From contig MKTS01000008.1 of NCBI GenBank assembly GCA_001898335.1, positions 1 to 64,000 of the forward strand: a stretch of DNA of 64,000 nucleotides. The letters run 5' to 3'. Of this stretch, positions 25,972 to 35,741 are shown one piece after another; positions within the stretch are counted from its first letter, which is position 1, and each line of letters starts with the position of its first letter. Position numbers and translations under genes: made by a program. The notes under the pieces were generated by a model that saw only the letters and a program-made list of their open reading frames with translations, ran no database searches and was not told where the DNA came from. The stretch is from Mucilaginibacter sp. 44-25 (GTDB taxonomy: Bacteria; Bacteroidota; Bacteroidia; Sphingobacteriales; Sphingobacteriaceae).

Positions 25972-28443
25972 ATGAATAACTGGATAAAGCGTAATGGCGG
26001 GCATCTGATAGTTGCAGCGATTTTCTTAGTACTTACCTATGCCTATTTCCTAAACCCTATTATGCAGGGTAAGATACTATACCAGGGCGACGTTTTGCAG
26101 GCCAAGGCCATGCAAAAAGAAATAATGGATGTAAAGGAGAAAACCGGCCAGGCTCCATTATGGACCAACCAGATGTTTGGCGGTATGCCCAGCTACCAGA
26201 TATGGGCCAAATACGGCAAAAACGTTACCACCTATGTTATTGATGTGTTGAAAACGGTTTTCCCTAACCCGGTTGATACCGTACTACTTTACCTGTTTGG
26301 CGCATACTTCCTGTTCTGCACGCTTAAGCTGAAACCCTGGCTGGCCGCAGCCGGCGCGGTGGCCTTCGCTTTCTCATCATACAATTTTATTTATATAGAG
26401 GCCGGGCACGCCAACCAGGCCTACGCCATTGCCTTTTTTGCTCCTATAGTCGGCAGTATTATCATGACGCTGCGGGGCCGCTACCTACTGGGCTCTGCCT
26501 TAACCGCGCTTTTCCTGGCCATGGAGATCCGCTCCAACCACGTGCAAATGACCTATTATTTGCTGCTGGCTATAGCTATCCTGGTGTGTATTGAGCTTTA
26601 CCACGCAATAAAAGCAGGTGCCACAAAGCCGTTTTTTAAAGCCATTGCCTACCTGTTTGCAGGTACCATTATAGCTGTACTGGTTAACGCCGGTTCGCTT
26701 TGGACTACCTACGAGTACAGCAAATACACTATACGTGGTAAACCTAATTTGAAGAGCGAAACTACTGCGGCAAGCACAGGTTTAGCTAAAGATTACGCTT
26801 ACAACTGGAGCGAAAGCCCTACCGAGATATTTACCTTTTTTATACCCAATGCTTACGGTGGCGGTGGCGCTACCACTCTGGGCGAAGACTCAAAAGTAAC
26901 TAAAGCCCTTATTGATAAAGGTATAGACCCCGGGCAGGCACAGCAGTTATCTACCCAGATACCATTGTATTGGGGTAATAAGCCCAGCACCGCCGGCCCC
27001 TGGTACTTTGGCGCTGTGGTATTCTTTTTATTCGTACTGGGGCTTATTATTGTTAAAAACCGTATTAAATGGTGGCTGCTTGGCGCGGCGCTGCTAAGTA
27101 TATTCTTGTCATTCGGGAAAAACCTTCCGTTCATTTCAGACCTGTTCTTTGATTATTTCCCCATGTATAATAAGTTCAGGGCGGTGGAATCAACGCTGGT
27201 GATTGCCGCGCTGTGTTTCCCTATATTAGCTTTCCTTGCGCTTAACGAGGTGTTTGAGAATCCGGATAAAGCCTATATATGGGCTAAAACCAAGCTGGCC
27301 TTTTACATCAGTGGCGGCTTAACGTTACTGATGATCGTGCTGCCGGGTATCATCCTCAGTTTTAAATCGCCTGAGCATCAAAACCTCATCAGCATGCTTA
27401 CGCAGGCATTCAGAGGCGATACAGCGATGGCTAACTCGGTTGCCGGGGCACTTGTTGAAGACAGGCAGACGCTTGAAAGGCAGGATGCCATACGTACCTT
27501 CATTTTTATCGCCCTGGCGTTTGGCTTAACCTGGATAGTGATCAAACAGAAGATCAGTCCCGCGTTTGCAGCTATCGCCTTTATGGGTATTGTGCTGATA
27601 GATATGTGGAGCGTGGACAAACGTTACCTGAAAGATGAGAACTTTGTATCAGCTGATGTGATTAACCAAGCCTACGTTCCCCGCGAACTGGATGAGTTTA
27701 TTATGCGCGATAAAGACCCTGACTTTAGGGTAATGGACCTGAGCTTGCAGGATCCGTTCCATGATTCGCGCTCATCATACTTTTATAAAACAGTAGGTGG
27801 TTTCCACCCGGCAAGGTTACGCCGCTTTGACGAGATCGTTGAAAATCAGTTCAGCAAAAGCGTAAACCATGATGTATTGGATATGCTGAATACCAAGTAT
27901 ATCATCACCACCGACCCAAAAACAGGTACCGCCAACATGCAGGCTAACCCAACGGCATGCGGCCATGCATGGTTTGTAAAAAGTGTTAAGTATGTGAACG
28001 GCCCCGACCAGGAAATGGTGGCTATTAGCAGCTTTGATCCTAAAAACGAGGTAATGGTTGACGAAAGCTTCAAAAAAATTGTTGAAGCCAAACCGCTTGG
28101 GTATGACGCCAACGCTACCATTACTTTAACCAGCTATACACCGGAGCACCTTACCTACCAAACCGGCTCTACGGCTAACCAGGTAGCGGTATTCTCTGAA
28201 ATTTATTACGATAAAGGCTGGACCATGCTGATCGATGGCGTAGAGCAGCCTTACTATCGCGCTAACTATATTTTACGCGCTGCCACTATACCGGTAGGTA
28301 ATCATAAAGTAGAATTTATCTTTCACCCTGCATCTTACTACACCGGCGAGAACATTTCATTAGCCGGCTCGGTATTATTAGTGCTGGCCTTAGGCGGAGC
28401 CGCTTACAGCGAATGGAAAAAGAAACAACCGCAAAAAGCATGA
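25972..28443 (+). CDS. YfhO-family polytopic membrane protein
   Basis: An 823-residue protein with about 12 membrane segments (first at 12-30: HLIVAAIFLVLTYAYFL) followed by a C-terminal extracytoplasmic part (PDFRVMDLSLQDPF, VAVFSEIYYDKGWTMLIDG, EFIFHPASYYTGENIS) and a last helix. The GT-C-like fold of YfhO proteins is linked to surface glycosylation, for example of lipoteichoic acid in Gram-positives; in Bacteroidota the acceptor is unknown. It lies beside GT2, GT4, acetyl- and methyltransferase genes, consistent with surface-glycan work. Confidence 0.88.
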   Translation: MNNWIKRNGGHLIVAAIFLVLTYAYFLNPIMQGKILYQGDVLQAKAMQKEIMDVKEKTGQAPLWTNQMFGGMPSYQIWAKYGKNVTTYVIDVLKTVFPNPVDTVLLYLFGAYFLFCTLKLKPWLAAAGAVAFAFSSYNFIYIEAGHANQAYAIAFFAPIVGSIIMTLRGRYLLGSALTALFLAMEIRSNHVQMTYYLLLAIAILVCIELYHAIKAGATKPFFKAIAYLFAGTIIAVLVNAGSLWTTYEYSKYTIRGKPNLKSETTAASTGLAKDYAYNWSESPTEIFTFFIPNAYGGGGATTLGEDSKVTKALIDKGIDPGQAQQLSTQIPLYWGNKPSTAGPWYFGAVVFFLFVLGLIIVKNRIKWWLLGAALLSIFLSFGKNLPFISDLFFDYFPMYNKFRAVESTLVIAALCFPILAFLALNEVFENPDKAYIWAKTKLAFYISGGLTLLMIVLPGIILSFKSPEHQNLISMLTQAFRGDTAMANSVAGALVEDRQTLERQDAIRTFIFIALAFGLTWIVIKQKISPAFAAIAFMGIVLIDMWSVDKRYLKDENFVSADVINQAYVPRELDEFIMRDKDPDFRVMDLSLQDPFHDSRSSYFYKTVGGFHPARLRRFDEIVENQFSKSVNHDVLDMLNTKYIITTDPKTGTANMQANPTACGHAWFVKSVKYVNGPDQEMVAISSFDPKNEVMVDESFKKIVEAKPLGYDANATITLTSYTPEHLTYQTGSTANQVAVFSEIYYDKGWTMLIDGVEQPYYRANYILRAATIPVGNHKVEFIFHPASYYTGENISLAGSVLLVLALGGAAYSEWKKKQPQKA

Positions 28444-28464
28444 TCAGCACATAGTGCTTACCAG

Positions 28465-28500
28465 GAACGGCGATGATGACTCATCGCCGTTCTTGTTTTA
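28465..28500 (+). terminator. Terminator after yfhO-like gene
   Basis: GAACGGCGATGA/TCATCGCCGTTC is a 12-bp perfect stem with a 4-nt loop, followed by TTGTTTTA. The core GCGATGA/TCATCGC recurs in the hairpin after dxs and in each unit of the 52.7-53.4 kb repeat array. Confidence 0.8.
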
Positions 28501-28531
28501 TGTTATACGGGCTTTAAAATGCTACAGGTAA

Positions 28532-29284
28532 TTAATCATTAGTGCGCCGGTTAAGCAACCAATACCAGCCCAGGTTAAAGGCAATAACGGCGTGGTTAAA
28601 CAAGGTAGGTATTAAACCATAATGCCTTTTCATAATATCAAAGCGTTCCTGTAAACTTTGGCGGTGCCTGGCTTTTGACATACCGCCTACCAGGTATTTA
28701 GCTACATAGCTATCAACACGTACTATCTTCTTAGCTTTTTTAGCAGCCTTAATGATCCAGTCGATATCGGCGCTTAGCTGGTATTGGGGATCGTAAGACT
28801 CAACCAGCGAGCGCCTGATGTAGATGGCCTGGTGGCTCACGCTCATGCCGTATTTAAAACTACGCCAGGTAAATTTTTCAGGGGCCTTATGGCGGCGGCG
28901 GCCAAGGCTTTGGCGTTCGTCATTTACCATTTCCGTTTCGCCATAATAAATATCAGCGTCTTCCGCGGTAGCAAATACTTTTTCCACGGTATGGGCGTCG
29001 TAAAACTCATCGCCCGAGTTCATGAATATCACGTAATCACCCGTGGCAGCGGCAAGGCCTTTGTTCATGGCATCATAAATACCCTTATCTTTCTCGCTGA
29101 TCAATTTGCTGATACGGCTCCCGTATTTCTTAATGATCTCCAGCGTACCATCGTTTGATGCGCCGTCTACTACTACATATTCAATATTGGGGTATGTTTG
29201 GTTTAGTGCGGATAGCATAGTACGCTCAATATCGCGTGCGTTGTTATATACTATGGTGATGACCGAGAGTACCGGTTGTTTCAT
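28532..29284 (-). CDS. Glycosyltransferase family 2
   Basis: A 250-residue GT-A protein. SVITIVYNNARDIERTML, YVVVDGASNDGT and YVIFMNSGDEFYD supply the nucleotide-sugar and metal motifs; SADIDWIIKAAKK follows. It resembles WcaA/WcaE-type transferases of exopolysaccharide or O-antigen clusters. It starts 5 bp after the stop of the GT4 gene, same operon. Sugar and acceptor are unknown. Confidence 0.88.
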   Translation of the reverse strand: MKQPVLSVITIVYNNARDIERTMLSALNQTYPNIEYVVVDGASNDGTLEIIKKYGSRISKLISEKDKGIYDAMNKGLAAATGDYVIFMNSGDEFYDAHTVEKVFATAEDADIYYGETEMVNDERQSLGRRRHKAPEKFTWRSFKYGMSVSHQAIYIRRSLVESYDPQYQLSADIDWIIKAAKKAKKIVRVDSYVAKYLVGGMSKARHRQSLQERFDIMKRHYGLIPTLFNHAVIAFNLGWYWLLNRRTND

Positions 29285-29289
29285 GTGTT

Positions 29290-30555
29290 TTAAGACTTAA
29301 GTACCGATTGATAGAGCGAAATATACTGCCCGGCCACTTTTTCGTTGTTAAATACCCTTTTTACTTTGTCACGCGCGGCGGCTGAATAGTTATTCCACGA
29401 CTGGGTTGTCAGCAGCATCCGCATACCGGCAGCCAGATCGGCTGATGAGCGGAACTCAGCCATATAACCATTGGTTTGATGGTCTATCAGATCGGGAATA
29501 CCGCCTGTATTAAAAGCCACCACCGGCGTAGCGCAGGCCATTGCCTCCATAATCATGTTAGGCAGGTTATCCTCTATGGATGGAGATACAAACACGTCTG
29601 CGAGGCTGTAAACCTCGGCCAGCGCTTCGGGTGAGGTAATGGTGCTCAACTGTTGTACAGGGAAGGGCAATACAGACGTATCAAAGTGCTTGTTTTTACC
29701 AAATATCACCACTTCAACAGGCTCGTCCCCCATTGTTGTTTTAAGGTGTGCAAGCGCTTCAACCAGGTAATTGATACCCTTGCGCCGGTCGTTGATATTG
29801 GCTGCACCAAATAAAATAACTTTTGCCGCAGTATCTATTTTCCATTTTGCCCTCATCTCCGCTTTTCCTTTTGGGGCGAAAAGCGTAGTATCAATAGGGT
29901 TGGGTATAGCCTGCACCATAAAACCTTTTAACAGGCTGCTTTGCATGGCCACTTCGCCCAGCCAGTGGCTGCAGGTTACAATGGATAAGTTTGCTGCGCC
30001 ATTAAGCATCTTACTTTTACGCAGCCAGCCGCTATGTGAAAGGTCATTATCGTCGGGGTTGCGCAAAAAATAGCAATTGCCGCATTGATTTTTGAAATGA
30101 TTGCATGGCCCCGAATAATGGCAGCCCCCGGTAAACAACCACATATCATGCAGGGTATAAACAACAGGCTTGTTGAGGGCGAATAAAGCTTTCAGATCAT
30201 TAACGGATAAAAAGCCGGAGTTGGTCCAGTGCAGGTGTATAATATCGGCTTCCCTTATCACCGGTACTTTACTGATGTCTGTACCGGCATTGGCACTTGA
30301 AAAAGCGAAGCGCACTGTTTTATCGCGCTCATAAAACAGCATAAAGGGAATACGCTCCAGCAAAAAATTAATCTTTGCCCACAACTTCCCCCACCATCCC
30401 TGGTTAACGGCTAATACATCTGCATGATGGCGGCGTTTATCCTGCACCAGCATTTTCGCGTCAACCTGCTGCTGCCTAAGCGCGTTTAACAAGCGCGTGC
30501 AAGCTTCAGCAGCCCCGCCTCCGGCATCAGATGTGTTTATTAATACAACCTTCAT
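29290..30555 (-). CDS. Glycosyltransferase family 4
   Basis: A 421-residue GT-B protein. The N-terminal acceptor domain has VLINTSDAGGGAAEACTRL and HLHWTNSGFLSVNDLKAL. The C-terminal donor domain has ILFGAANINDRRKGINYL, PSIEDNLPNMIMEAMAC and PVVAFNTGGIPDLI, the usual E-x7-E region. A cluster of Cys in the middle (HYSGPCNHFKNQCGNCYFL) is common in WcaC-like members. It is divergent from the acetyltransferase and methyltransferase genes, so the four probably build one surface polysaccharide. Confidence 0.9.
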   Translation of the reverse strand: MKVVLINTSDAGGGAAEACTRLLNALRQQQVDAKMLVQDKRRHHADVLAVNQGWWGKLWAKINFLLERIPFMLFYERDKTVRFAFSSANAGTDISKVPVIREADIIHLHWTNSGFLSVNDLKALFALNKPVVYTLHDMWLFTGGCHYSGPCNHFKNQCGNCYFLRNPDDNDLSHSGWLRKSKMLNGAANLSIVTCSHWLGEVAMQSSLLKGFMVQAIPNPIDTTLFAPKGKAEMRAKWKIDTAAKVILFGAANINDRRKGINYLVEALAHLKTTMGDEPVEVVIFGKNKHFDTSVLPFPVQQLSTITSPEALAEVYSLADVFVSPSIEDNLPNMIMEAMACATPVVAFNTGGIPDLIDHQTNGYMAEFRSSADLAAGMRMLLTTQSWNNYSAAARDKVKRVFNNEKVAGQYISLYQSVLKS

Positions 30556-30651
30556 TTATTGGGGCAAGTATAACGATACTAAAATAAAAATTTTACTTTT
30601 GAATGCCTCATTCGGCTTAAAGTACGGCAAACCTTAATCGGGGTAATATTC

Positions 30652-31185
30652 ATGAGTTTTTTTGGCTACATATTTCAGGACTGGAAAGCTAACCGCGGCA
30701 ACGTTAAAGGCCGCTTGGTGATGCCGATGTTCAGGCTGGTGAATGCCATTAACCGTTATACTTTTACCAAGATCATCTTTTTTCCGTACCTCATGTTTTA
30801 TCGCTTTTTTGTGGAATGGCACCTGGGCGTTGAGCTACCGCGCAAGTTAATCATTGGGCGTAACTTTATTTTTTATCATGGCCAGGGCCTGGTGGTTAAC
30901 AATAAAGCGGTCATAGGCGACAACTGTATTTTACGCAACGGCGTATCTATAGGCAACAAAAAACTGGCCGACGGCAGTTACAGCCGTTGCCCGCGCCTGG
31001 GTAACAACGTAGATGTGGGTGCCAATGCCTGCATCATTGGCGATATTACCATTGGCAATAACGTAAGCATTGGCGCAGGCGCGGTAGTTGTAAAAAGCCT
31101 GCCTGATAATTGTATAGCAGTGGGTAACCCGGCACGTATATTAGAGAACAAAAAAGTGGCGCAAGCCCTTACTGATGATATTTAA
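30652..31185 (+). CDS. Serine-acetyltransferase-like hexapeptide transferase
   Basis: A 177-residue protein. The hexapeptide repeats IGDNCILRNGVSIG, VDVGANACIIGDITIGNNVSIGAGAVVV and NPARIL resemble the catalytic domain of CysE but lack its long N-terminal helical domain. In glycan clusters such short forms acetylate sugars. It is preceded by a divergent 96-bp gap with the GT4 gene, and its stop overlaps the methyltransferase ATG by one base. Confidence 0.83.
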   Translation: MSFFGYIFQDWKANRGNVKGRLVMPMFRLVNAINRYTFTKIIFFPYLMFYRFFVEWHLGVELPRKLIIGRNFIFYHGQGLVVNNKAVIGDNCILRNGVSIGNKKLADGSYSRCPRLGNNVDVGANACIIGDITIGNNVSIGAGAVVVKSLPDNCIAVGNPARILENKKVAQALTDDI

Positions 31186-31931
31186 TGGAGAATAATTTAA
31201 CAGACCGCTCGTTCTGGAAATCGTTTTGGGAATCGCGTAAGGGATTGATATTTAAGCTGAAGCCTAACTATGTTTTCGGCGATATCTTAGGTAAACTCAT
31301 AGCGGAAAAAAACGCTAAAAATGCCATTGAACTGGGTGGCTTTCCCGGCTATTACTCCATCTACCTGAAAAAATACCAGCACCTGCAAACCACCCTGCTC
31401 GATTATTTTATCCACCCCGAACTGGTGAATAAGCTGCTTGCCGCTAATGACCTTAAACCGGGCGACACTGATATTATCGAGGCAGACCTTTTTAGCTACC
31501 AACCCGAAAAGAAGTTTGATATGGTATTATCATTCGGGTTGATAGAGCATTTTAACGATACCCGGTTTATTATTAATGAGCATCTTAAATTCCTTAAACC
31601 CGGGGGTACTTTGTTTATTACCCTACCCAACTTTAAAGGTGTGAACGGCTGGGTACAAAAGAAATTTGATAAAGAAAATTACGATAAGCATAACATCAAC
31701 AGTATGGACCTCAGCCTGCTGAGAAATAGCTGTGAAGCATTAGGGTTAAAAAATATCGAGGTTTATTACCACGGAAAGTTTACCGTTTGGCTGGAAAATA
31801 AATCGGAACAAAAGCCGCTTTCAAAAGCTATTGTTAAAGCTATCTGGCTGGCGGGTAAAGTTTTCACCAAGCTGGTACCGGCCAATGGAACGGCATTGTC
31901 GCCCTACATAGTGGTAAAGGCCGATCTATAG
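31185..31931 (+). CDS. Class I SAM-dependent methyltransferase
   Basis: A 248-residue protein. AIELGGFPGYYSIYL is SAM motif I, IEADLFSY motif II, and DMVLSFGLIEHF with LKPGGTLFITLPN are motifs III and IV. It is probably a methyltransferase of the surface glycan cluster, translationally coupled to the acetyltransferase. It is convergent with mscS, four bases between the stops. Confidence 0.85.
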   Translation: MENNLTDRSFWKSFWESRKGLIFKLKPNYVFGDILGKLIAEKNAKNAIELGGFPGYYSIYLKKYQHLQTTLLDYFIHPELVNKLLAANDLKPGDTDIIEADLFSYQPEKKFDMVLSFGLIEHFNDTRFIINEHLKFLKPGGTLFITLPNFKGVNGWVQKKFDKENYDKHNINSMDLSLLRNSCEALGLKNIEVYYHGKFTVWLENKSEQKPLSKAIVKAIWLAGKVFTKLVPANGTALSPYIVVKADL

Positions 31932-31935
31932 CTTA

Positions 31936-32733
31936 TCAGGTTCCCGGAAGTTTAACGCCCGCGGCGCCTAAGTCTTTGATGATCTTTTCCTGCAGATCTA
32001 TCTTGGCGGTTAAATAATTGGCCGGCTCTACCCAAACATTTACCGTAAACCGCATACCATCCAGTTCAAGCGAAGTTACACCCACGCGCGTGGCCGGCTC
32101 GGTTAATATCAGCGGATTTTCTTTTATCGCTTTGTTAATTACTTCTTTCACCTGGTCAACATCTACTACATAGCCCAGCTTCAGTTCAAAATCAAGGCGG
32201 CGTTTACCCTCACGGGTTACATTCACTATTACTTCATTGAACAGCTTGCCATTGGGTATAATTACCGTTTTATTATCGGCGGTAAGCAATACGGTATAAA
32301 ACAGCTGTATGGAGGTTACCTTGCCATCCTGCCCCTGTGCCCGTATGCTATCATCAAGCGCGAAGGGCTTTAATAGCAATATAAGCACCCCACCCGCAAA
32401 ATTTTGTAAAGTACCGGATAAGGCCAAACCTGCCGCCACACCAAACGCGCCTATCACGGTATTGATCAGCGTTAGCTCAAAACCAACAATGTTCAGCACG
32501 CTTATAATGAGCAGTACATACATTGCCGTTATGGACAGGCTAATGATAAATGGCTGCAAAGATGAGTTAACCTTGCGGTGGCTCATGCGTTGTAATAGCC
32601 TCGCGCGTATAAAGGATATTACCCAAAGGCCAACCAGGAAAATAATGATGCCGAAGATATATACAGGGCCGCGGTTGATTAACCAATTATGAAAAGTGAT
32701 GTAAAATTCTTTAAGCTCCATAACAGGAGCCAA
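31936..32733 (-). CDS. Small-conductance mechanosensitive channel, MscS family
   Basis: A 265-residue protein. Membrane segments: IFGIIIFLVGLWVISFI, FIISLSITAMYVLLIISVL, then the pore helix GAFGVAAGLALSGTLQNFAGG with its Gly/Ala pattern. The cytoplasmic beta and alpha/beta domains include VTSIQLFYTVLLTADNKTV, IIPNGKLFN and FTVNVWVEPANY. It protects against hypo-osmotic shock. The 358-bp gap on its 5' side (32734-33091) shows only the groEL terminator and no gene. Confidence 0.92.
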   Translation of the reverse strand: MAPVMELKEFYITFHNWLINRGPVYIFGIIIFLVGLWVISFIRARLLQRMSHRKVNSSLQPFIISLSITAMYVLLIISVLNIVGFELTLINTVIGAFGVAAGLALSGTLQNFAGGVLILLLKPFALDDSIRAQGQDGKVTSIQLFYTVLLTADNKTVIIPNGKLFNEVIVNVTREGKRRLDFELKLGYVVDVDQVKEVINKAIKENPLILTEPATRVGVTSLELDGMRFTVNVWVEPANYLTAKIDLQEKIIKDLGAAGVKLPGT

Positions 32734-33003
32734 AAGTAATACTATTTATTAACTGTAAAGGGTTACAAATAGTTCAGGGCCTTTAAACAGCACCCACTCC
32801 ACTATCCTGCTGTGTATATGTTTCCTTTTTTCTACTATCTGTTTCATGCCTCAGCATTTGCAAACCCTATGCCTAAGACCCTTAACCCCAATTATGTAAC
32901 AAATATTTAACAAGTAGCGGTAAAATTGAATTGTATAAACGGCGCAAATAAGCTTTCGGAACCCCAAAACATGCCCGCAAACTACACAGAGGCATTTTTA
33001 ACG

Positions 33004-33037
33004 AAAAAGCCCTGTATGTTTTACCATACAGGGCTTT
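33004..33037 (-). terminator. groEL terminator
   Basis: AAAGCCCTGTATG/CATACAGGGCTTT is a 13-bp stem with a TTTTAC loop. On the minus strand it is followed by a run of T (33008-33004), 55 bp after the groEL stop. Confidence 0.88.
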
Positions 33038-33091
33038 CATATAATTGCCGGCCTTTGATCAATGTTGATTTAAGGCCCGGGGGTTGTGATA

Positions 33092-34723
33092 TTACATCAT
33101 GCCGCCCATGCCGCCACCCATTGGTGGAGCACCTGCTTTATCATCATCCGGTTCATCTGCTAACACACACTCGGTAGTTAACAGCATTGAAGCGATAGAA
33201 GCAGCGTTCTCTAAAGCTACACGGCTTACTTTAGTTGGGTCAATTACACCTGCACCGATCAGGTTCTCAAATTTGTCGGTACGTGCGTTGTAACCAAAGT
33301 CGGCTGAGCCTTCTTTAACTTTTTGCACGATGATAGAACCTTCGATACCAGCGTTCTCGCAGATCTGACGAAGAGGCTCTTCGATAGCACGACGGATGAT
33401 CTGGATACCGGTGTTCTCATCTTCGTTAGCACCTTTCAGGTCAGTTAATGAAGCCACCGCACGGATGAAAGCAACGCCACCACCAGCTACAATACCTTCT
33501 TCAACCGCAGCGCGGGTTGCGTGTAAAGCATCATCAACACGGTCTTTTTTCTCTTTCATTTCCACTTCAGATGCAGCACCGATGTATAATACGGCAACAC
33601 CACCTGACAGTTTAGCTAAACGCTCTTGTAATTTTTCTTTGTCGTAATCAGATGTAGTGGTTTCAATCTGCGCACGGATCTCACCAACACGGGCTTTGAT
33701 CTGGTCGGCATCACCTGCACCGTTTACGATAATAGTATTGTCTTTATCAACTGAAATCTTCTCAGCCTGGCCTAACATAGAAAGGTCAGCGCTTTCCAGT
33801 TTGTAACCGCGCTCTTCAGAAATTACGGTACCACCGGTTAATACGGCGATATCTTCTAACATCGCTTTACGACGGTCACCAAAACCAGGCGCTTTAACAG
33901 CAGCAACTTTCAGTGAACCACGGATCTTGTTAACTACCAGAGTAGCTAAAGCTTCACCGTCTAAGTCTTCAGCAATAATTAAAAGTGGTTTGCCGGTTTG
34001 TACTTGCTTTTCCAATATCGGCAATAACTCTTTCATTGAAGAGATCTTTTTGTCGTAGATCAAAATGTAAGGGCTATCTAATTCCACTTCCATTTTGTCA
34101 GAGTTGGTTACAAAGTATGGAGATAGGTAACCACGGTCAAACTGCATACCTTCTACCGTTTTAACTTCAGTTTCGGTACCTTTTGCTTCTTCAACAGTGA
34201 TCACACCAGAGGTACCAACTTTTTGCATCGCCTCAGCGATCAGCGCGCCGATCACTTCGTCGTTATTAGCTGAGATAGAACCAACTTGTTTGATCTTGTT
34301 GTTGTCTTCGCCAACAGTTTGTGATTGCTCTTTTAAGTTAGCAACAACCTGTGCAACTGCTTTGTCGATACCGCGTTTCAAATCCATTGGGTTTGCACCG
34401 GCGGCAACGTTTTTAATACCTGCAGTAACAATAGCTTGCGCTAAAACAGTCGCGGTAGTAGTACCATCACCTGCCACATCAGCAGTTTTAGAAGCTACTT
34501 CTTTAACCATTTGCGCGCCCATGTTTTCGATAGGGTCTTTCAGCTCAATTTCTTTCGCTACAGTAACACCATCTTTAGTTACAGCAGGTGAACCGAATTT
34601 TTTGTCGATAATTACGTGACGACCTTTAGGGCCTAAAGTAACTTTTACGGCGTTAGCCAGGATATCAACACCGCGTTTTAAAGTATCGCGGGCTTCTACA
34701 TTATATTTAACTTGTTTTGCCAT
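33092..34723 (-). CDS. groEL: Chaperonin GroEL (Hsp60)
   Basis: A 543-residue chaperonin. [19 protein letters not shown] and [17 protein letters not shown] (ATP site), [20 protein letters not shown] and GGGVAFIRA are present, and the C-terminus ends in a GGM-rich tail (GGGMGGMM). Full family length. It forms the 14-mer folding chamber with GroES, encoded 100 bp upstream on the same strand. The strong codon bias and low variability are typical of a single essential copy. Confidence 0.98.
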   Translation of the reverse strand: MAKQVKYNVEARDTLKRGVDILANAVKVTLGPKGRHVIIDKKFGSPAVTKDGVTVAKEIELKDPIENMGAQMVKEVASKTADVAGDGTTTATVLAQAIVTAGIKNVAAGANPMDLKRGIDKAVAQVVANLKEQSQTVGEDNNKIKQVGSISANNDEVIGALIAEAMQKVGTSGVITVEEAKGTETEVKTVEGMQFDRGYLSPYFVTNSDKMEVELDSPYILIYDKKISSMKELLPILEKQVQTGKPLLIIAEDLDGEALATLVVNKIRGSLKVAAVKAPGFGDRRKAMLEDIAVLTGGTVISEERGYKLESADLSMLGQAEKISVDKDNTIIVNGAGDADQIKARVGEIRAQIETTTSDYDKEKLQERLAKLSGGVAVLYIGAASEVEMKEKKDRVDDALHATRAAVEEGIVAGGGVAFIRAVASLTDLKGANEDENTGIQIIRRAIEEPLRQICENAGIEGSIIVQKVKEGSADFGYNARTDKFENLIGAGVIDPTKVSRVALENAASIASMLLTTECVLADEPDDDKAGAPPMGGGMGGMM

Positions 34724-34823
34724 TTTTTTAAGCTTCGTTTAAATGTTATAAAGTTGTAAGGTTTAAAGGTTGTATCGGATCATTGTAACGTTACAACATT
34801 CCAACTTTGCAACCTTTCAACAA
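34724..34823 (-). repeat. Inverted-repeat-rich spacer between groES and groEL
   Basis: The 100-bp spacer holds the perfect 14-bp palindrome TTGTAACGTTACAA at 34783-34796. Flanking GTTG-words (AAAGGTTG, AAAGTTG) appear in opposite orientation on its two sides, so the transcript can fold into a long imperfect hairpin. This may set groES:groEL stoichiometry or mark mRNA processing; that is inference. Confidence 0.45.
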
Positions 34824-35120
34824 TTAATTAAATACCGCGTAAATATCAGATTCGCGCATAATCAAATACTCTTTGCCGTCGATATTGATCTCTGTGCCGG
34901 CGTATTTACCGTATAATACCTGGTCACCAACTTTAACTGACATTGGGATTAGTGTGCCGGTGGTATCAGCGTATTTACCAGGGCCAACAGCTACGATAGT
35001 GCCTTTTTGTGGTTTTTCCTGAGCTGTTTCCGGAATGTAGATACCAGAGGCAGTTTTGGTTTCTGCAGCAGCAGCCTCAACAACCACTCTGTCTGCACTT
35101 GGTTTAATGTTTAATGACAT
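34824..35120 (-). CDS. groES: Co-chaperonin GroES
   Basis: A 98-residue protein. [33 protein letters not shown] contains the start of the fold and the mobile loop; [16 protein letters not shown] is the conserved central strand. It caps GroEL. No CIRCE operator (TTAGCACTC-N9-GAGTGCTAA) is seen in the 247-bp region upstream (35121-35367), so HrcA control is not supported. Confidence 0.97.
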   Translation of the reverse strand: MSLNIKPSADRVVVEAAAAETKTASGIYIPETAQEKPQKGTIVAVGPGKYADTTGTLIPMSVKVGDQVLYGKYAGTEINIDGKEYLIMRESDIYAVFN

Positions 35121-35312
35121 AGTAATGTTATTTTGAATTATATAATTTAAGTTTTGTGCTTTGCAATCAACATCAATTATGCCAAGCGGCTTATCCGTAT
35201 AAAATTGGCATGTTTTTCTGTTTTATTGTCACTTTTAGCTGTCGCGGGTAACACTTGCATAAAACCGGCTTAATAGTAGCGTGCCATCGTGTCAGTTTGC
35301 CCGCTTAAAGCA

Positions 35313-35345
35313 CAAAAGGCTCTGGCGCTATGCCAAAGCCTTTTG
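35313..35345 (-). terminator. Hairpin downstream of secG
   Basis: CAAAAGGCT...AGCCTTTTG with an inner TGGC/GCCA pairing and one mismatch forms a stem of about 13 bp with a 5-nt loop, 23 bp after the secG stop. The T-tract on minus is weak. It separates the secG operon from groES. Confidence 0.6.
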
Positions 35346-35367
35346 CAGTATGATGAAAACAGCCTGC

Positions 35368-35730
35368 TTATTTAGAAGGTGTTTTTTGAGCCGGAGCAGT
35401 AGCTGGCGCGGCAGGCACGCTCAATGGTGTGGTTGAAGGCGTAGCCGATGGTTTAGAAATTTGCTTCAATTTTTCTATTGAAGTGCCATCGTCGCTTTTT
35501 TGCGCGCCGCCTTTTACCGATACATTGATCACCAATGATAATACCATAATACCAATGGCCAAAGCCCAGGTACCTTTTTCAAGGAAATCGCCTGTTTTTT
35601 GCACACCCATTAATTGTGATGAGCCTGAAAAATTTGACGCCAAACCGCCACCCTTAGGGTTTTGTATGAGAACGATGAGGCCTAAAAGCACACATAAAAT
35701 AATGGTGATAATAATGAGTAATAAATACAT
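35368..35730 (-). CDS. secG: Preprotein translocase subunit SecG
   Basis: A 120-residue protein. Two membrane helices (LLLIIITIILCVLLGLIVLI and TWALAIGIMVLSLVINVSV) flank the conserved loop QNPKGGGLASNFSGSSQLMG. A Pro/Ala/Ser/Thr-rich C-terminal tail is typical in Bacteroidota. It assists SecYE. It is the last gene of the operon with the TPR protein (11-bp gap), lptE and the sigma-54 activator. Confidence 0.93.
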   Translation of the reverse strand: MYLLLIIITIILCVLLGLIVLIQNPKGGGLASNFSGSSQLMGVQKTGDFLEKGTWALAIGIMVLSLVINVSVKGGAQKSDDGTSIEKLKQISKPSATPSTTPLSVPAAPATAPAQKTPSK

Positions 35731-35741
35731 TTCTTTTTATA

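Noticed and set aside
35121..35367. CIRCE heat-shock operator before groES
   Set aside because: The TTAGCACTC-N9-GAGTGCTAA inverted repeat was looked for and not found; no exact TAnnTTTG promoter was found either.
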